Below, in pieces: positions 29,104-39,132 of a stretch of DNA of 64,000 nucleotides. The translations under genes and the position numbers were made by a program. Origin of the DNA: Vandammella animalimorsus (lineage in GTDB: Bacteria > Pseudomonadota > Gammaproteobacteria > Burkholderiales > Burkholderiaceae_C); contig NZ_NSJB01000009.1 of assembly GCF_002285265.1 (NCBI RefSeq), forward strand, positions 29,444 to 93,443, given 5' to 3'. Each line of letters opens with the position of its first letter. Position 1 is the first letter of the stretch. The notes below the pieces were generated by a model, which was not told the origin of the DNA, made no database searches, and was given only the letters and a program-made list of their open reading frames with translations.

Positions 29104-30116
29104 AGCGCCTCTTGCAGCACCACGCTCATGCCGGGGCGGGCGCCTTCGATGGGTTTGAGCGGGCGGGCGCGCACCTCAAAGGTGCGGGCGTCGAAGCCCT
29201 GGCTGGCGCGGGTGGCGCGCCAGGTGGCAAAGTCCGGCAGCACGCCCAGGAAGTACACCTCGAACGTCACGCGCTGCCCGCCCAGCGCGGGCAGCGCCGC
29301 CTCGAAGCGGCTGCCCTTGGCAAAGCGTTGCAGCAGGTCTTCGCGCACGTTGAGCACCACCCACTGGTCGCTCAAGTCTGCCACGGTGACCACGGCCACG
29401 CCCTGCGGCGACAGCTCGCCCTCCTTGGCCAGCACCTTGGCCACCTCGCCGGCGATGGGGCTGGCCAGCCGGGTTTCGGCCTGCGCCACCTGGGCCTCGG
29501 CCAGCACGGCCTGCACCTGCCGCGCCTGGGCGGCGGCGGCGGCGCGGTCCTCGCTGCGCGCGCCCTCGCGCGCCAGTTGGTACTGGGCCTGCGCGGCCTG
29601 GGCCTGGGCGCGGCTGGTGCGGGCGTTGGCGCGCGCCTCGTCGCGCTTTTGCGCCGCCACCAGCCCTTGCGCGTACAGGCTTTGCACGCGCTGGTAAGAG
29701 GTTTCGGCCAGCTCGGCGGCGGCCACGGCGCGCTGCCATTGCAGGCGCGCCATTTCGATCTCCTGCGGCCTGGCGCCGTGCTCGGCCTTCTCGGCCTGGG
29801 CCTGGGCGGCCTGCCCGGCGGCCTCGGCCTGGGCGATCTTGGCGCGCACCTCGGGGCTGTCCATCTCGATCAGCAGATCGCCCGCGGCGATGCTCTGGCC
29901 TTCGCGCACCAGCACCTTGGCAATGCGCGCGGTGATCTTGGGGGCGATGTCCACCTCGCGCACTTCCAACTGGCCTTGCAGGTACAGCGGCGCGGGCTGG
30001 GCGGCGCGCCAAAAGCCCCAGGCGACGAAGGCCAGCACGGCCAGAGCGACGATGGCGCTCAACAGGCCACGCAGCAAGGAGCGTGGGGCGGCGGGGGCAG
30101 GGGCGGAAGTGGTCAT
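29100..30116 (-). CDS. HlyD-family periplasmic adaptor (membrane fusion protein)
   Basis: A 338-residue membrane fusion protein. One N-terminal helix ([19 protein letters not shown]), then the first half of a lipoyl-like domain ([20 protein letters not shown]), a long alpha-helical hairpin rich in Ala/Gln/Arg (residues ~80-190), and the second half ([20 protein letters not shown]). It bridges the inner-membrane ABC-2 pair and the outer-membrane TolC-like channel. The start ATG at 30116 gives [18 protein letters not shown]. It lies 41 bases after tolC and overlaps the next gene by four bases. Confidence 0.9.
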   Translation of the reverse strand: MTTSAPAPAAPRSLLRGLLSAIVALAVLAFVAWGFWRAAQPAPLYLQGQLEVREVDIAPKITARIAKVLVREGQSIAAGDLLIEMDSPEVRAKIAQAEAAGQAAQAQAEKAEHGARPQEIEMARLQWQRAVAAAELAETSYQRVQSLYAQGLVAAQKRDEARANARTSRAQAQAAQAQYQLAREGARSEDRAAAAAQARQVQAVLAEAQVAQAETRLASPIAGEVAKVLAKEGELSPQGVAVVTVADLSDQWVVLNVREDLLQRFAKGSRFEAALPALGGQRVTFEVYFLGVLPDFATWRATRASQGFDARTFEVRARPLKPIEGARPGMSVVLQEAL

Positions 30117-30157
30117 GGGGCAAAGAGGCAATCGGGGGGCATGCGGGCCGGGGCGGC

Positions 30158-31651
30158 TCAAGGCGTATCGGGCAGGAGCTGGATATCGGCCTGCTGCTGA
30201 TAGCGCGGGAACTGCTCGCCCTGGCCGCTGCTCTCCAGCAACGCCGCCAGGGCCTTGACGTATTGGTTGGCGCTTTGGGCGCGCTCGGTCTGCACCTTGG
30301 CCAATTGCAATTGCGCGTCCATCAAATCCAGCGCGGTGCTGGTGCCCGCGCGCAGCCCGGCCTGGCGCAGGCGCAGCAGCTCCTGGGCCAGTTGCTGCTG
30401 GTCTTGCTGGGCCAGGTAGCGCGTGCGCGCGTGCTCGGCATCCAGCCAGTGCTTTTCCACCAGCAGGGCGATGTCCTGCAGCGCCTGGCGCTGGCTGTGC
30501 TCGGCCTGCTGCACCTGCTGGTGGGCGGCCTGCGCCAGCTGGCGGTGGTCGATGCCGTCCCACAGCGTCCAGCGCAGCGCCACGCCAGCCACCCAGCTGG
30601 GCTTGCCCGAGCTGGGCAACTCATGATTGGCAAAGGCCAGCACGGTGGGCTTGCGCCGCGCCTGCTGGGCATCGTGCAGGGCCTGGGCCTGGCCGCGCTT
30701 GGCCTGGATCTTGTCCAGCCCCGGATGCTGGCGCTGCGCTGCCGCGATGAATTGCGCCAGCGGCGGCAGCGGCTGCGATTGCACGAACAGCGGCGTGCTC
30801 AGGCGCAGCGGCCCCGGGTTGCCGATGCTGTTTTGCAAGGCCGCCTGGGCCAGCCGGGCGGCATCGCGCGCCTGCGCCGCCTGCTGCGTGGCATCGGCCA
30901 GCGCGCTGCGCGCCTGCAGGCGCTCGACGTGGGCGATCACGCCGGCCTGCTCCATGCGCTGTGCGGCCAGGTCGTGCTCGCGCACGGCCTGCAGGGCGCG
31001 CTCGCGCAGCGTGGCGGCGCGCTCGGCCAGCTGGGCGTCGAAGTAGCGCTCGGTCAGCTGGCGCTGCAGGCTGGCAGCAGCCAGGCTGGCATCGGCGGCG
31101 GCCTCTTGTTCGGCCGCCTCCAGCCCATGGCGCAGCGCCTGGGTCAGCCCGCCGGTGTAGAGCGGCCAGACGCCCGAGATGCTGGCCGTGGCGCGCTCGT
31201 CGCGGCGGCGCAGCGCGTAGCTGTCCGGGATGGCGGGCAGCCCGGCTGCGGCCGGGCCCATGGCGTGCGCCACATCGCCGGGCAACTGCGCCAGCGCGCC
31301 GGCCACGGCCTGGCGGAAGCTGCCCAGCCCCAGATCGGCATTGACGGAATAGGCATAGCCCGAGGCCTGCAAGGCCAGCGACGGCCGGCCCAGGCCCTGC
31401 ATGCCGGCGCGGCGCAGCCGGGCGCTGTCGAGCTGGGCCTGGCTGGCGGCCAGCTGCGACGAATGGCGCAGCTGCAGCGCCTGGGCCTGCTCCAGGCTCA
31501 GGGCCTGGCTGGGCGCTGGCGCTGGCGCTGGTGCTGGTGCTGGCGTTGCCTGCGGCGCTTTCGGCGCGGCGGTGTGGGCAGGCGATGCAGGCGGCGCTGC
31601 CTGCGCCGCAAGGCAGAACAGCACGCTGGAGGCAAACAGGCGGCAACGCAT
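30158..31651 (-). CDS. TolC-family outer-membrane efflux protein
   Basis: A 497-residue outer-membrane channel protein. The ATG at 31651 gives a signal peptide ([18 protein letters not shown]), followed by an Ala/Pro-rich linker and two repeats of the TolC helical fold: [20 protein letters not shown] in the first half and [20 protein letters not shown] in the second. [19 protein letters not shown] marks a beta-strand turn of the barrel. It opens the four-gene export operon and is divergent from pyrC across a 129-base gap. Confidence 0.88.
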   Translation of the reverse strand: MRCRLFASSVLFCLAAQAAPPASPAHTAAPKAPQATPAPAPAPAPAPSQALSLEQAQALQLRHSSQLAASQAQLDSARLRRAGMQGLGRPSLALQASGYAYSVNADLGLGSFRQAVAGALAQLPGDVAHAMGPAAAGLPAIPDSYALRRRDERATASISGVWPLYTGGLTQALRHGLEAAEQEAAADASLAAASLQRQLTERYFDAQLAERAATLRERALQAVREHDLAAQRMEQAGVIAHVERLQARSALADATQQAAQARDAARLAQAALQNSIGNPGPLRLSTPLFVQSQPLPPLAQFIAAAQRQHPGLDKIQAKRGQAQALHDAQQARRKPTVLAFANHELPSSGKPSWVAGVALRWTLWDGIDHRQLAQAAHQQVQQAEHSQRQALQDIALLVEKHWLDAEHARTRYLAQQDQQQLAQELLRLRQAGLRAGTSTALDLMDAQLQLAKVQTERAQSANQYVKALAALLESSGQGEQFPRYQQQADIQLLPDTP

Positions 31652-31780
31652 GGCAGGGCTCGTGGGGGAAATATTGCAGTGGGCCGGGCAAGCGATGATA
31701 CTGCGCGCCTTGCGCGCGGCGCAGCCGGGCCGCGCGCCATGTTTCATGATTGCAGCCGCGCTGCTTATTCCCCCCTTGCG

Positions 31781-32842
31781 ATGACCACATTGACCATCAC
31801 CCGCCCCGACGACTGGCACCTGCACCTGCGCGATGGCGCGGCGCTGCACACCACGGTGGCGCATGCCGCGGCGCAGTTTGGCCGCGCCATCGTCATGCCC
31901 AACCTGCGCCCGCCCGTGACCGATGCGGCCCAGGCGCTGGCCTACCGCGAGCGCATTCTGGATGCGCTGCAACAGGTGGCCCCGGGCTCGACGTTCGAGC
32001 CGCTGATGACGCTGTACCTGACCGACCGCACCACGCCCGAGACCATCCGCAGCGCCAAGGCCCAGGGCCTGCCGGCCTGCAAGCTGTACCCGGCCGGCGC
32101 CACCACCAACAGCGACGCGGGCGTGACCGCGCTGCGCAACATCTACCCGGCGCTGCAGGCCATGCAGGAGGTGGGCATGGTGCTGCTGGTGCATGGCGAG
32201 GTGACAGACCCCGAGGTGGACCTGTTCGACCGCGAGGCGGTGTTCATCGAGCGCCAGCTCATGCCGCTGCGGCAAGACTTCCCCGAGCTGAAGATCGTCA
32301 TGGAGCACATCACCACGCGGGATGCCGCGCAGTACGTGGCCGAGGCCGATCAGCGCCTGGCCGCGACCATCACCGCGCACCACCTGCTCTACAACCGCAA
32401 CGCGATCTTCCTGGGCGGCGTGCGGCCGCACTACTACTGCCTGCCGGTGCTCAAGCGCGAAGTCCACCGCCAGGCGCTGCTGCAGGCGGCCACCTCAGGC
32501 AACCCCAGGTTTTTCCTCGGTACCGACAGCGCCCCGCACGCCGCGCCCCTGAAGGAGGCGGCCGTGGGCTGCGCCGGCTGCTACACCGCCGCCGCCGCCA
32601 TCGAGCTGTATGCCGAGGCCTTCGAGCAGGCCGGCGCGCTCGATCGCCTCGAAGGCTTCGCCGCCTTTCATGGCGCAGACTTCTACGGCCTGCCGCGCAA
32701 CAGCGAGCGCATCACGCTGCACAAGCGCAGCTGGCAGATGCCCGAGGCCTACCCCTACGTCGAGACCGTGCTCAAGCCCCTGCGCGCCGGCGAGGCCATG
32801 GCCTGGCACAGCGCGCCGGCGGCCACATCGGCAGCCGGTTGA
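31781..32842 (+). CDS. pyrC: Dihydroorotase
   Basis: A 353-residue class II dihydroorotase of pyrimidine biosynthesis, converting carbamoyl-aspartate to dihydroorotate. The dinuclear zinc site is visible: HLHLRD (His13/His15), the carbamylated lysine in [12 protein letters not shown] (Lys101), HGEV, and the later catalytic aspartate in GTDSAPH. The start is the ATG giving [19 protein letters not shown]. It stands alone, between divergent tolC and the downstream secretion operon. Confidence 0.96.
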   Translation: MTTLTITRPDDWHLHLRDGAALHTTVAHAAAQFGRAIVMPNLRPPVTDAAQALAYRERILDALQQVAPGSTFEPLMTLYLTDRTTPETIRSAKAQGLPACKLYPAGATTNSDAGVTALRNIYPALQAMQEVGMVLLVHGEVTDPEVDLFDREAVFIERQLMPLRQDFPELKIVMEHITTRDAAQYVAEADQRLAATITAHHLLYNRNAIFLGGVRPHYYCLPVLKREVHRQALLQAATSGNPRFFLGTDSAPHAAPLKEAAVGCAGCYTAAAAIELYAEAFEQAGALDRLEGFAAFHGADFYGLPRNSERITLHKRSWQMPEAYPYVETVLKPLRAGEAMAWHSAPAATSAAG

Positions 32843-32903
32843 GCCCCTGCCGATGGCAGCCTGACGGGCGCGCCGCCGCCCGCACACGCAGGCGCGCCGG
32901 CCA

Positions 32904-32924
32904 CCGCCCGGCAGGGCCGGGCGG
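32904..32924 (+). other. Strong hairpin upstream of gspE
   Basis: A perfect 9-bp GC-only stem (CCGCCCGGC / GCCGGGCGG) with a 3-base loop, 60 bases after pyrC. No T-tract follows, but CGCTTATACAATG right after it includes a possible -10 element (TATACA near 32930) for the gsp operon. It could be a pyrC transcript end or a structured leader. Confidence 0.4.
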
Positions 32925-32978
32925 CGCTTATACAATGCCCGCTGCATTTGCTCCCACCGCCTTTTCTTCGAGCTGCCC

Positions 32979-34718
32979 GTGTCCCTGACTGCCACTGCCG
33001 CCCCCCTCTCCCCCCAAGCCGCCCAGCCCGGCCAACGCCGCCTGGGCGAATTGCTGGTGCAGGCCGGCAAGCTCGGGCCGCGCGATCTGGAGCGCGCGCT
33101 GGCGGCGCAGCAGGAGATGGGCGGCATGCTCGGGCGCGTGCTGGTGCGCCTGGGCGTGGTCTCCGAAGCCGACCTGATGCCGGTGCTGGCCGGCCAGCTG
33201 CAGGTGCCGCTGGCCACCGCTGCCGATTACCCGGAGCAGCCGCTGGAAGTGCCCGGCCTGGCGCCGGGCTTTTTGCGCACCCACAACGCCTTTGCGCTCT
33301 GGCAGCGCGAGGACAGCCTGGGTGTGGCCCTGGCCGTGCCGCAGGACGGCTTCGTGCGCAAGGCCCTGCAGCTGGCCACAGGCCTGCAGATCGTGCCGCA
33401 CCTGGGGCTGGAGAGCGACATCGAGCGCGCGCTGGACCAGGCCGAGGCCGCCGCCCAGCAGGCCGAGCAGGAGGCCAGCGCCGACGACCTGCTCGGCGGC
33501 CTGGATGCGGCCGATTTCGTCGAGCACCTCAAGGACCTGGCCAGCGAGGCGCCAGTCATCAAGCTGGTCAACACCATCATTGGCCGCGTCATCGACCTGC
33601 GCGCCTCGGACATCCACCTGGAGCCGTTCGAGGACGGCCTGCACGTGCGCTACCGCGTCGATGGCGTGATCAACGTGGCCGAGATCATCGCGCCGCGCCT
33701 GGCGCCGGCCGTGGGCTCGCGCGTGAAGCTGCTGGCGCACCTGGACATCGCCGAGCGCCGCCTGCCGCAGGACGGGCGCATCAAGACCCGCGTCAAGGGC
33801 CGCGAGCTGGACTTGCGCGTCTCCACCGTGCCCACGGTGTATGGCGAGAGCATCGTCATGCGCGTGCTCGACCGCGCCAGCGTGCGCCTGAATCTGGACG
33901 ACATGGGTTTTGCCCCCGACACGCTGGCGCGCTTCAATGAGCTGCTGGCCAAGCCGCACGGCATCTTCCTGGTCACCGGGCCGACCGGCTCGGGCAAGAC
34001 CACCACGCTCTACGCCGGCCTGGCCAAGCTCGACGCCGACAGCCAGAAAATCATCACCGTGGAAGACCCGGTGGAATACCAGCTGGCGGGCATCAACCAG
34101 ATTCAAGTCCACCCGCAGATCAACCTCACTTTTGCCAACGCGCTGCGCGCCATCCTGCGCCAGGACCCGGACATCATCATGATCGGCGAGATGCGCGACG
34201 GCGAGACGGCGCAGATCGCCGTGCAGTCCGCGCTGACGGGCCACCTGGTGCTCTCCACCCTGCACACCAACACCGCGCCCGGCGCCATCATCCGCATGGA
34301 GGACATGGGCGTGGAGCGCTACCTCATCACTTCTTCCGTCAACGGCGTGCTGGCCCAGCGCCTGGTGCGCACGCTGTGCCCGCACTGCAAGCAGCCGCAC
34401 GATCTGGCCCCGCAGGTGCTGCAGGACACGGGCCTGGCGCGCTTTGTGCAGCCAGGCCAGACGCTGTACCGCCCCGTGGGCTGCGAGCACTGCCGCGGCA
34501 CGGGCTACAAGGGTCGCACCGGCATCCACGAGCTGATGGTGCTCGACGAGGTGCTGCGCCGCGCCATCCTGGATGGCAAGGACGCGGCCGAGCTGGCCAG
34601 CCTGGCCGCCCAGCGCGGCATGCTCAGCCTGTACGAGGACGGGCTGCGCAAGGTGGCCCAGGGCCTGACCAGCCTGGAAGAAGTCACCCGCGTCACACAG
34701 GACCAAAGCGATGCCTGA
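32979..34718 (+). CDS. gspE: Type II secretion ATPase GspE
   Basis: A 579-residue hexameric ATPase that powers pseudopilus assembly at the inner-membrane cytoplasmic face. An N-terminal MshEN-type domain (GQRRLGELLVQAGKLGPRDL) precedes the ATPase core with Walker A GPTGSGKTTTLYAGL, the Asp box and the His box, and a tetracysteine zinc motif (CPHCKQP ... CEHCRGTGY) near the C-terminus. The start is a GTG; no strong ribosome binding site precedes it. It heads an 11-gene block and overlaps gspF by eight bases. Confidence 0.95.
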   Translation: MSLTATAAPLSPQAAQPGQRRLGELLVQAGKLGPRDLERALAAQQEMGGMLGRVLVRLGVVSEADLMPVLAGQLQVPLATAADYPEQPLEVPGLAPGFLRTHNAFALWQREDSLGVALAVPQDGFVRKALQLATGLQIVPHLGLESDIERALDQAEAAAQQAEQEASADDLLGGLDAADFVEHLKDLASEAPVIKLVNTIIGRVIDLRASDIHLEPFEDGLHVRYRVDGVINVAEIIAPRLAPAVGSRVKLLAHLDIAERRLPQDGRIKTRVKGRELDLRVSTVPTVYGESIVMRVLDRASVRLNLDDMGFAPDTLARFNELLAKPHGIFLVTGPTGSGKTTTLYAGLAKLDADSQKIITVEDPVEYQLAGINQIQVHPQINLTFANALRAILRQDPDIIMIGEMRDGETAQIAVQSALTGHLVLSTLHTNTAPGAIIRMEDMGVERYLITSSVNGVLAQRLVRTLCPHCKQPHDLAPQVLQDTGLARFVQPGQTLYRPVGCEHCRGTGYKGRTGIHELMVLDEVLRRAILDGKDAAELASLAAQRGMLSLYEDGLRKVAQGLTSLEEVTRVTQDQSDA

Positions 34719-35973
34719 TTACGCATGGCGCGCCGCCAATGCCAGCGGCCAGATCAGCAGCGGCGTGCTCTCGGCGGCCTCGCAATCGCAGGCCATGCAG
34801 CAATTGCGCGCGCGCGGCCTGCACCCGCTGGCGCTGACCCCCGCCAGCGGCGAGGAGCTGGCCCTGGCGCGCGGCCAGGCCGCTGCCAGCCAGGCGCCGC
34901 TGCTGGGCACGGCCAAGCCCAGCCGCAAGGACCGCGGCCCGGTCAACGCGCAGGACGTGCACGCCATGACGCGCGAGCTGACCATCATGCTGCGCTCGGG
35001 CCTGGCGCTGGACACGGCGCTGAAGGTGCTGATCGACATGAGCCACAAGCCGGCCATGCGCCAGTTGGTGCAGGAGCTGCTCGAGGCCGTCAAGGGCGGC
35101 AACGCCTTCAGCAAGGCGCTGGCGCAGCACCCCAAGCACTTTGACGACTTCTACGTCAACATGATCCGCTCGGGCGAGGTCAGCGGCCAGATGGCCGGCG
35201 TGCTGGCGCGTCTGGTCGAGCACATGGAGCGGCTGCGCGCACTGCGCGAGAGCGTGGTCTCGGCCTCCATCTACCCGGCCATCCTGCTGGTGATGACCGT
35301 GGCCACGCTGGTGTTCATGATGACCTTCGTCGTGCCCAGCTTCCGCCCCATGTTCGTCGAGATGGGCGATGCGCTGCCGCTGCCCACCAAGGTGCTGCTG
35401 GCCACCAGCGACGCCTTCCGCGTCTGGGGCTGGCTGTGGGCGCTGGCGCTGGCGGCGCTGGCGGCGATGGGCTGGCGCTGGCTGCGCAGCCCGGCCGGGC
35501 GCGCCTGGTGGCAGGCGCGCATCCTGCGCCTGCCCATCATCGGCGCGCTGGCCGCGCGCTACCAGATGACGCTGTTCACGCGCTCGTGGGGAACCTTATT
35601 GGGCAACGGCGTTCCGATGCTCACTGCCCTGGGCATCGCCACCGACACGGTGAGCAACCGCAGCATCCGCGAGCCGCTGCTCAAGGTCGCGCCCGCCGTC
35701 AAGGAAGGCGTGCGCGTGGTCGATGCCATGGGCAAGACCGGCATCTTCGAGCCGCTGGCCATCAACCTGATCCGCGTGGGCGAGGAGACCGGCAAGATCG
35801 GCGCCATGTCGCTGGAGCTGGCCGACATCCTCAACCGCCAGGTCGAGACCGGCATCAAACGCGCGCTGACGCTGCTGAGCCCGCTGATGATCGTCGTGCT
35901 CGGGGTCATGGTGGCCTTCATCCTGATTGCTCTGATGATGGGCATTCTCTCGATCAACCAGCTGGCCACCTGA
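34711..35973 (+). CDS. gspF: Type II secretion inner-membrane protein GspF
   Basis: A 420-residue platform protein that contacts GspE and the pseudopilus. It starts with MPDYAWRAANASGQISSGVL, the usual GspF opening, and contains two repeated T2SSF domains (first at MTRELTIMLRSGLALDTAL, second at FTRSWGTLLGNGVPMLTAL) with three membrane helices (about residues 190-215, 235-255 and 390-415). The length is normal. Confidence 0.95.
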   Translation: MPDYAWRAANASGQISSGVLSAASQSQAMQQLRARGLHPLALTPASGEELALARGQAAASQAPLLGTAKPSRKDRGPVNAQDVHAMTRELTIMLRSGLALDTALKVLIDMSHKPAMRQLVQELLEAVKGGNAFSKALAQHPKHFDDFYVNMIRSGEVSGQMAGVLARLVEHMERLRALRESVVSASIYPAILLVMTVATLVFMMTFVVPSFRPMFVEMGDALPLPTKVLLATSDAFRVWGWLWALALAALAAMGWRWLRSPAGRAWWQARILRLPIIGALAARYQMTLFTRSWGTLLGNGVPMLTALGIATDTVSNRSIREPLLKVAPAVKEGVRVVDAMGKTGIFEPLAINLIRVGEETGKIGAMSLELADILNRQVETGIKRALTLLSPLMIVVLGVMVAFILIALMMGILSINQLAT

Positions 35974-36032
35974 TGCGATGCGGCCCGGCCTGCGCCGCCG
36001 CCCCGCCAGCTTTTTTTTCCATAGTCTTTGTC

Positions 36033-36518
36033 ATGCCAACACCCATTCCTCCCATGTCTGCTCCATCCACCCCACAGCGCCTGCGCGGCGCCCTGACGCG
36101 CAGCCTGCGCAGCGCGCAGCGCGGCTTCACCCTGATCGAAATCCTGGTCATCGTCGCCATCCTGGCCCTGCTGGCCAGCCTGGTGGGCCCGCAGGTCATG
36201 GGCGTGCTGGGCGGGCAGAAGTCCAAGACCGCGCTGGTGCAGATCGCCGAGATCGAAAAAGCCCTGGACGTGTTCAAGCTCGAAGTGGGCCGCTACCCCA
36301 CTTCCAGCGAGGGTCTGCAGGCCCTGGTCACGCGCCCGGGCGGCGTGGCCATCTGGAACGGCCCCTACCTGCGCGGCGGCGTGCCCAGCGACCCCTGGGG
36401 CAAGCCCTACGTCTACAGCAACCCCGGCCCCAATGGCGGCGTACAGATCATGAGCTACGGCGGCGACGGCGCGCCCGGCGGCGAGGGGGAGAACGCCGAC
36501 ATCAGCAACGCCAAGTAA
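36033..36518 (+). CDS. gspG: Type II secretion major pseudopilin GspG
   Basis: The major pseudopilin, 161 residues from this ATG. The prepilin peptidase site is RGFTLIEILVIVAIL, cleaved before Phe by a prepilin peptidase that is not encoded here. The C-terminal calcium-loop region and the conserved SDPWGKPYVY are present. The start is uncertain: ATG at 36033 or 36054, neither with a clear ribosome binding site; the leader is longer than usual either way. It follows gspF after 59 bases containing a T-rich run. Confidence 0.94.
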   Translation: MPTPIPPMSAPSTPQRLRGALTRSLRSAQRGFTLIEILVIVAILALLASLVGPQVMGVLGGQKSKTALVQIAEIEKALDVFKLEVGRYPTSSEGLQALVTRPGGVAIWNGPYLRGGVPSDPWGKPYVYSNPGPNGGVQIMSYGGDGAPGGEGENADISNAK

Positions 36519-36626
36519 TGGCAATGGTGCCGGTGCTGGTGATGGCCTGCCCGAGCTGCCGCAGCCACAGCGGCAACTGGGGCGGCTTTTGGCATCCCAT
36601 CCGGCATTGACCCAGGCCACACGCCC

Positions 36627-37133
36627 GTGCCCCGCTTCGCCCTGCCCCCCGCCCTGCTCCTTGCCCCTTGGCCGCGCGCACCGCGCAGGCGGCAGCGCGG
36701 CTTCACGCTCATCGAGCTGCTGGTGGTCATCGCCATCGCCGGGCTGATGGCGGCGCTGGTGCCGCTGGCCTACGCCCGCATCCACGAAGGCGCGCAATAC
36801 CGCGATGCGGTGCGCAGCCTCTGGACTTCACTGCGCACGCTGCGCGACGAGGCCTACAGCAGCGGCATGGTGACGCACTTCACGCTCGATTTGCGCAGCA
36901 GGCAGTTCAACCTGGGCCCGCGCAGCTACACCCTGCCCGAGGGGCTGGAGCTGCGCACCACCGTGGCCGAGCTGGACCCGCAGGCCGGGCGCGAGGTGGC
37001 CGCCATCTGGTTCCTGCCCGAAGGCGGCTCCACCGGCGGCAGCATCGAGCTGCTGCGCCCCAATGGCGATGGCACGCGGCTGCGCGTGGACTGGCTCACC
37101 GGCGACATCACGCAGGAGCCGCTGCTGCCATGA
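36627..37133 (+). CDS. gspH: Type II secretion minor pseudopilin GspH
   Basis: A 168-residue minor pseudopilin with the type III signal RGFTLIELLVVIAIAGLM after a 23-residue leader. The start is a GTG at 36627, preceded by 108 bases after gspG that show no gene. The globular region (LRTLRDEAYSSGMVTHFTLD) is typical of GspH. It overlaps gspI by four bases and is part of the tip complex with I, J and K. Confidence 0.9.
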   Translation: MPRFALPPALLLAPWPRAPRRRQRGFTLIELLVVIAIAGLMAALVPLAYARIHEGAQYRDAVRSLWTSLRTLRDEAYSSGMVTHFTLDLRSRQFNLGPRSYTLPEGLELRTTVAELDPQAGREVAAIWFLPEGGSTGGSIELLRPNGDGTRLRVDWLTGDITQEPLLP

Positions 37134-37579
37134 ATGCCCGCCGCTCAAGCCCAGCGCGCGCCGCCGCCGGCTTCACGCTGATCGAGGTGCTGGTGGCGCT
37201 GTTCATCATGGCGCTGGCGCTGGCGCTGCTGTACCGCACGCTGGGCAGCAACACCCAGGCCGTGGCCATCAGCGGCCAATACCAACGCGCCACCATGCTG
37301 GCGCAGTCGCTGCTGAGCGCCCACGACGCCTTGCCCGAGTCGGGCTGGAACGCCCAGGGCCAGTCCGGCGGCTTTGACTGGCAGGTCAGCAGCCAGCCCT
37401 ACGCCAGCGCGCCACAACAGCAGCGCCTCAGCGTGGTGCCGCTGCACGAGCTGAACATCCGCGTGTCCTGGCGCGACGGCGAGCACGAGCGCGTCATCGC
37501 CCTGTCCACGCTGCGGCCGCAGCGCCACATCGACGGCAGCGCCAACGCGCTGCCCGATGACGCAGGAGCGCCGCAATGA
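37130..37579 (+). CDS. gspI: Type II secretion minor pseudopilin GspI
   Basis: A 149-residue minor pseudopilin: AAGFTLIEVLVALFIMALAL at the N-terminus with the conserved Glu5, then a short globular domain ending in ERVIALSTLRPQ. It overlaps gspH and gspJ by four bases each. GspI nucleates the H-I-J-K tip in characterised systems. Confidence 0.9.
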   Translation: MNARRSSPARAAAGFTLIEVLVALFIMALALALLYRTLGSNTQAVAISGQYQRATMLAQSLLSAHDALPESGWNAQGQSGGFDWQVSSQPYASAPQQQRLSVVPLHELNIRVSWRDGEHERVIALSTLRPQRHIDGSANALPDDAGAPQ

Positions 37580-38244
37580 AACGCATGGCGCGCAGCATGG
37601 CGCACGGCTTCACGCTGCTGGAAATGCTGGTGGTCATGGCCTTGCTGGGCCTGGTGATGCTGGGCCTGGGCTCGTCCTTCTACAGCCTGGCGCAGACCGA
37701 GACGCGCATCGACGCGCGCCTGGACCGCGCCAGCCAGCTGCGCAGCGCCATGCACTTTCTCGATCAGACCCTGGGCCATGTGGTGATGCGCCGCCGCCCT
37801 GGCGTGCTGCGCGAGCACGAGTTGCGCTACTGGTTCGAGGGCGATGCCCAGCGCATCCGCTGGATCGGCATCATGCCCGCGCGCTACGGCATGGGCGGGC
37901 AGCACTTCTTCCAGCTCGCCGCCGAGCCCACCGAGCAGGGCCAGGCCCTGGTGCTGCGCTTCATGCCCTGGCAGGACCTGCCCCAGCTGCCCGAGCCCAG
38001 CCAGATGCAATCGCGCGTGCTGCTCAATGACTTGAGCCACTTCGCCATCCGCTACCGCGGCGAGGAGCAGGACGCCATCGCCTGGGCCGAGCAATGGCGC
38101 TTTCCCTTCCAGCTGCCCTCGCACGTCATGCTGGAGATGCACACCACGCAGCTGGCGCTGCCGGTCAAGATCATTGCGCTGCGCCGCCCGGGCGCGGCCT
38201 CGCAATCGGGCAACCGCGCCACGGTGGGCGGAGGCAACGGATGA
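37576..38244 (+). CDS. gspJ: Type II secretion minor pseudopilin GspJ
   Basis: A 222-residue minor pseudopilin. The N-terminus carries HGFTLLEMLVVMALLGLVML with Glu5, and the body has the GspJ-like pattern (RSAMHFLDQTLGHVVMRRRP). It starts in the gspI stop and overlaps gspK by four bases. Confidence 0.9.
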   Translation: MKRMARSMAHGFTLLEMLVVMALLGLVMLGLGSSFYSLAQTETRIDARLDRASQLRSAMHFLDQTLGHVVMRRRPGVLREHELRYWFEGDAQRIRWIGIMPARYGMGGQHFFQLAAEPTEQGQALVLRFMPWQDLPQLPEPSQMQSRVLLNDLSHFAIRYRGEEQDAIAWAEQWRFPFQLPSHVMLEMHTTQLALPVKIIALRRPGAASQSGNRATVGGGNG

Positions 38245-39059
38245 GCCCGCGCAGCCCCATGCCCCAGCGCAGGCTGCGCGCACGCGGCATCGCGCTGATT
38301 GCCGTGCTCTGGGTCGTGGCCATCATGAGCGTCATCACCGTCGGCCTGGTGCAGTCGGTGCGCTCGGAGATCAAGACCACCGCGCTGGAGCGCCAGCGCC
38401 TGCAGGCCCAGGCCCTGGGCGAAGCCGCCATCGCCCTGGCCGCGCAGCAGGCCGACCTGCTCGCCCAGGAACACCCCGACCAAGGCGTGTTCGAGCTGAA
38501 CGTGCAATACGGCGGCATCAGCATCCCGGTGCGCATTCAGGGCCTGCACGGCTTCGTCAACCTGAGCAGCGCGCCGCCCGAGCTGCTGGCGCTGTTGCTC
38601 GAGCGCATCGGCGGTCTGAACGGCGCTGCCGCGCAGGAGCTGGCCGCGCGCATCGTGCAGTGGCGCGACGAGCCCACCAGCAGCGGCATTGCGCGCGGCA
38701 TCGAGGCCCCCGAAGACCTGCTGCAAGTGCCCGGCATGCACTACGCGCTCTATGCTAGAGTGGCGGGCTTTGTGACTGCCAGCCTGCGCTATGGCAACCT
38801 GGATCTGCGCTCCAGCCCGGCTGAGCTGCGCGCCCTGTTCGGCCTGCAGCCAGGCGATGCCGCACCCGGGGGCGCAGCGCAGCGCATGGAACGCATCCAG
38901 CTGTTCTTTCGCTTCACCGCCCTCGTGCCGCAGGAGGGCACGACCTTCGAGCTCACGCGCGACATGCGCGTGAGCCATTTTGCGCAGCGCAGCGGCCTGT
39001 ACTGGCAGGTGCTGGACAGCCGCATCCGCGTGACCAACGCCGATGCCACTGCGCCCTGA
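38241..39059 (+). CDS. gspK: Type II secretion pseudopilus tip protein GspK
   Basis: A 272-residue GspK. The signal RGIALIAVLWVVAIMSVITV lacks the Glu5 found in other pseudopilins, as expected for GspK, which caps the tip. The helical domain (NLSSAPPELLALLLERIGG) and the EAPEDLLQVPGM motif are present. It starts in the gspJ stop codon. Confidence 0.92.
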   Translation: MSPRSPMPQRRLRARGIALIAVLWVVAIMSVITVGLVQSVRSEIKTTALERQRLQAQALGEAAIALAAQQADLLAQEHPDQGVFELNVQYGGISIPVRIQGLHGFVNLSSAPPELLALLLERIGGLNGAAAQELAARIVQWRDEPTSSGIARGIEAPEDLLQVPGMHYALYARVAGFVTASLRYGNLDLRSSPAELRALFGLQPGDAAPGGAAQRMERIQLFFRFTALVPQEGTTFELTRDMRVSHFAQRSGLYWQVLDSRIRVTNADATAP

Positions 39060-39132
39060 AGCCGCACCCTGAAGCCCTTTGCCCTATTTCCGTGTTTGGC
39101 CCGCCATCTCCCGTATTGCTCCCATTGCCCGC

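Noticed and set aside
30083..31780. Open frame extending pyrC upstream by about 560 codons
   Set aside because: The extension runs antisense to the TolC-family gene; pyrC begins at the conserved [16 protein letters not shown].
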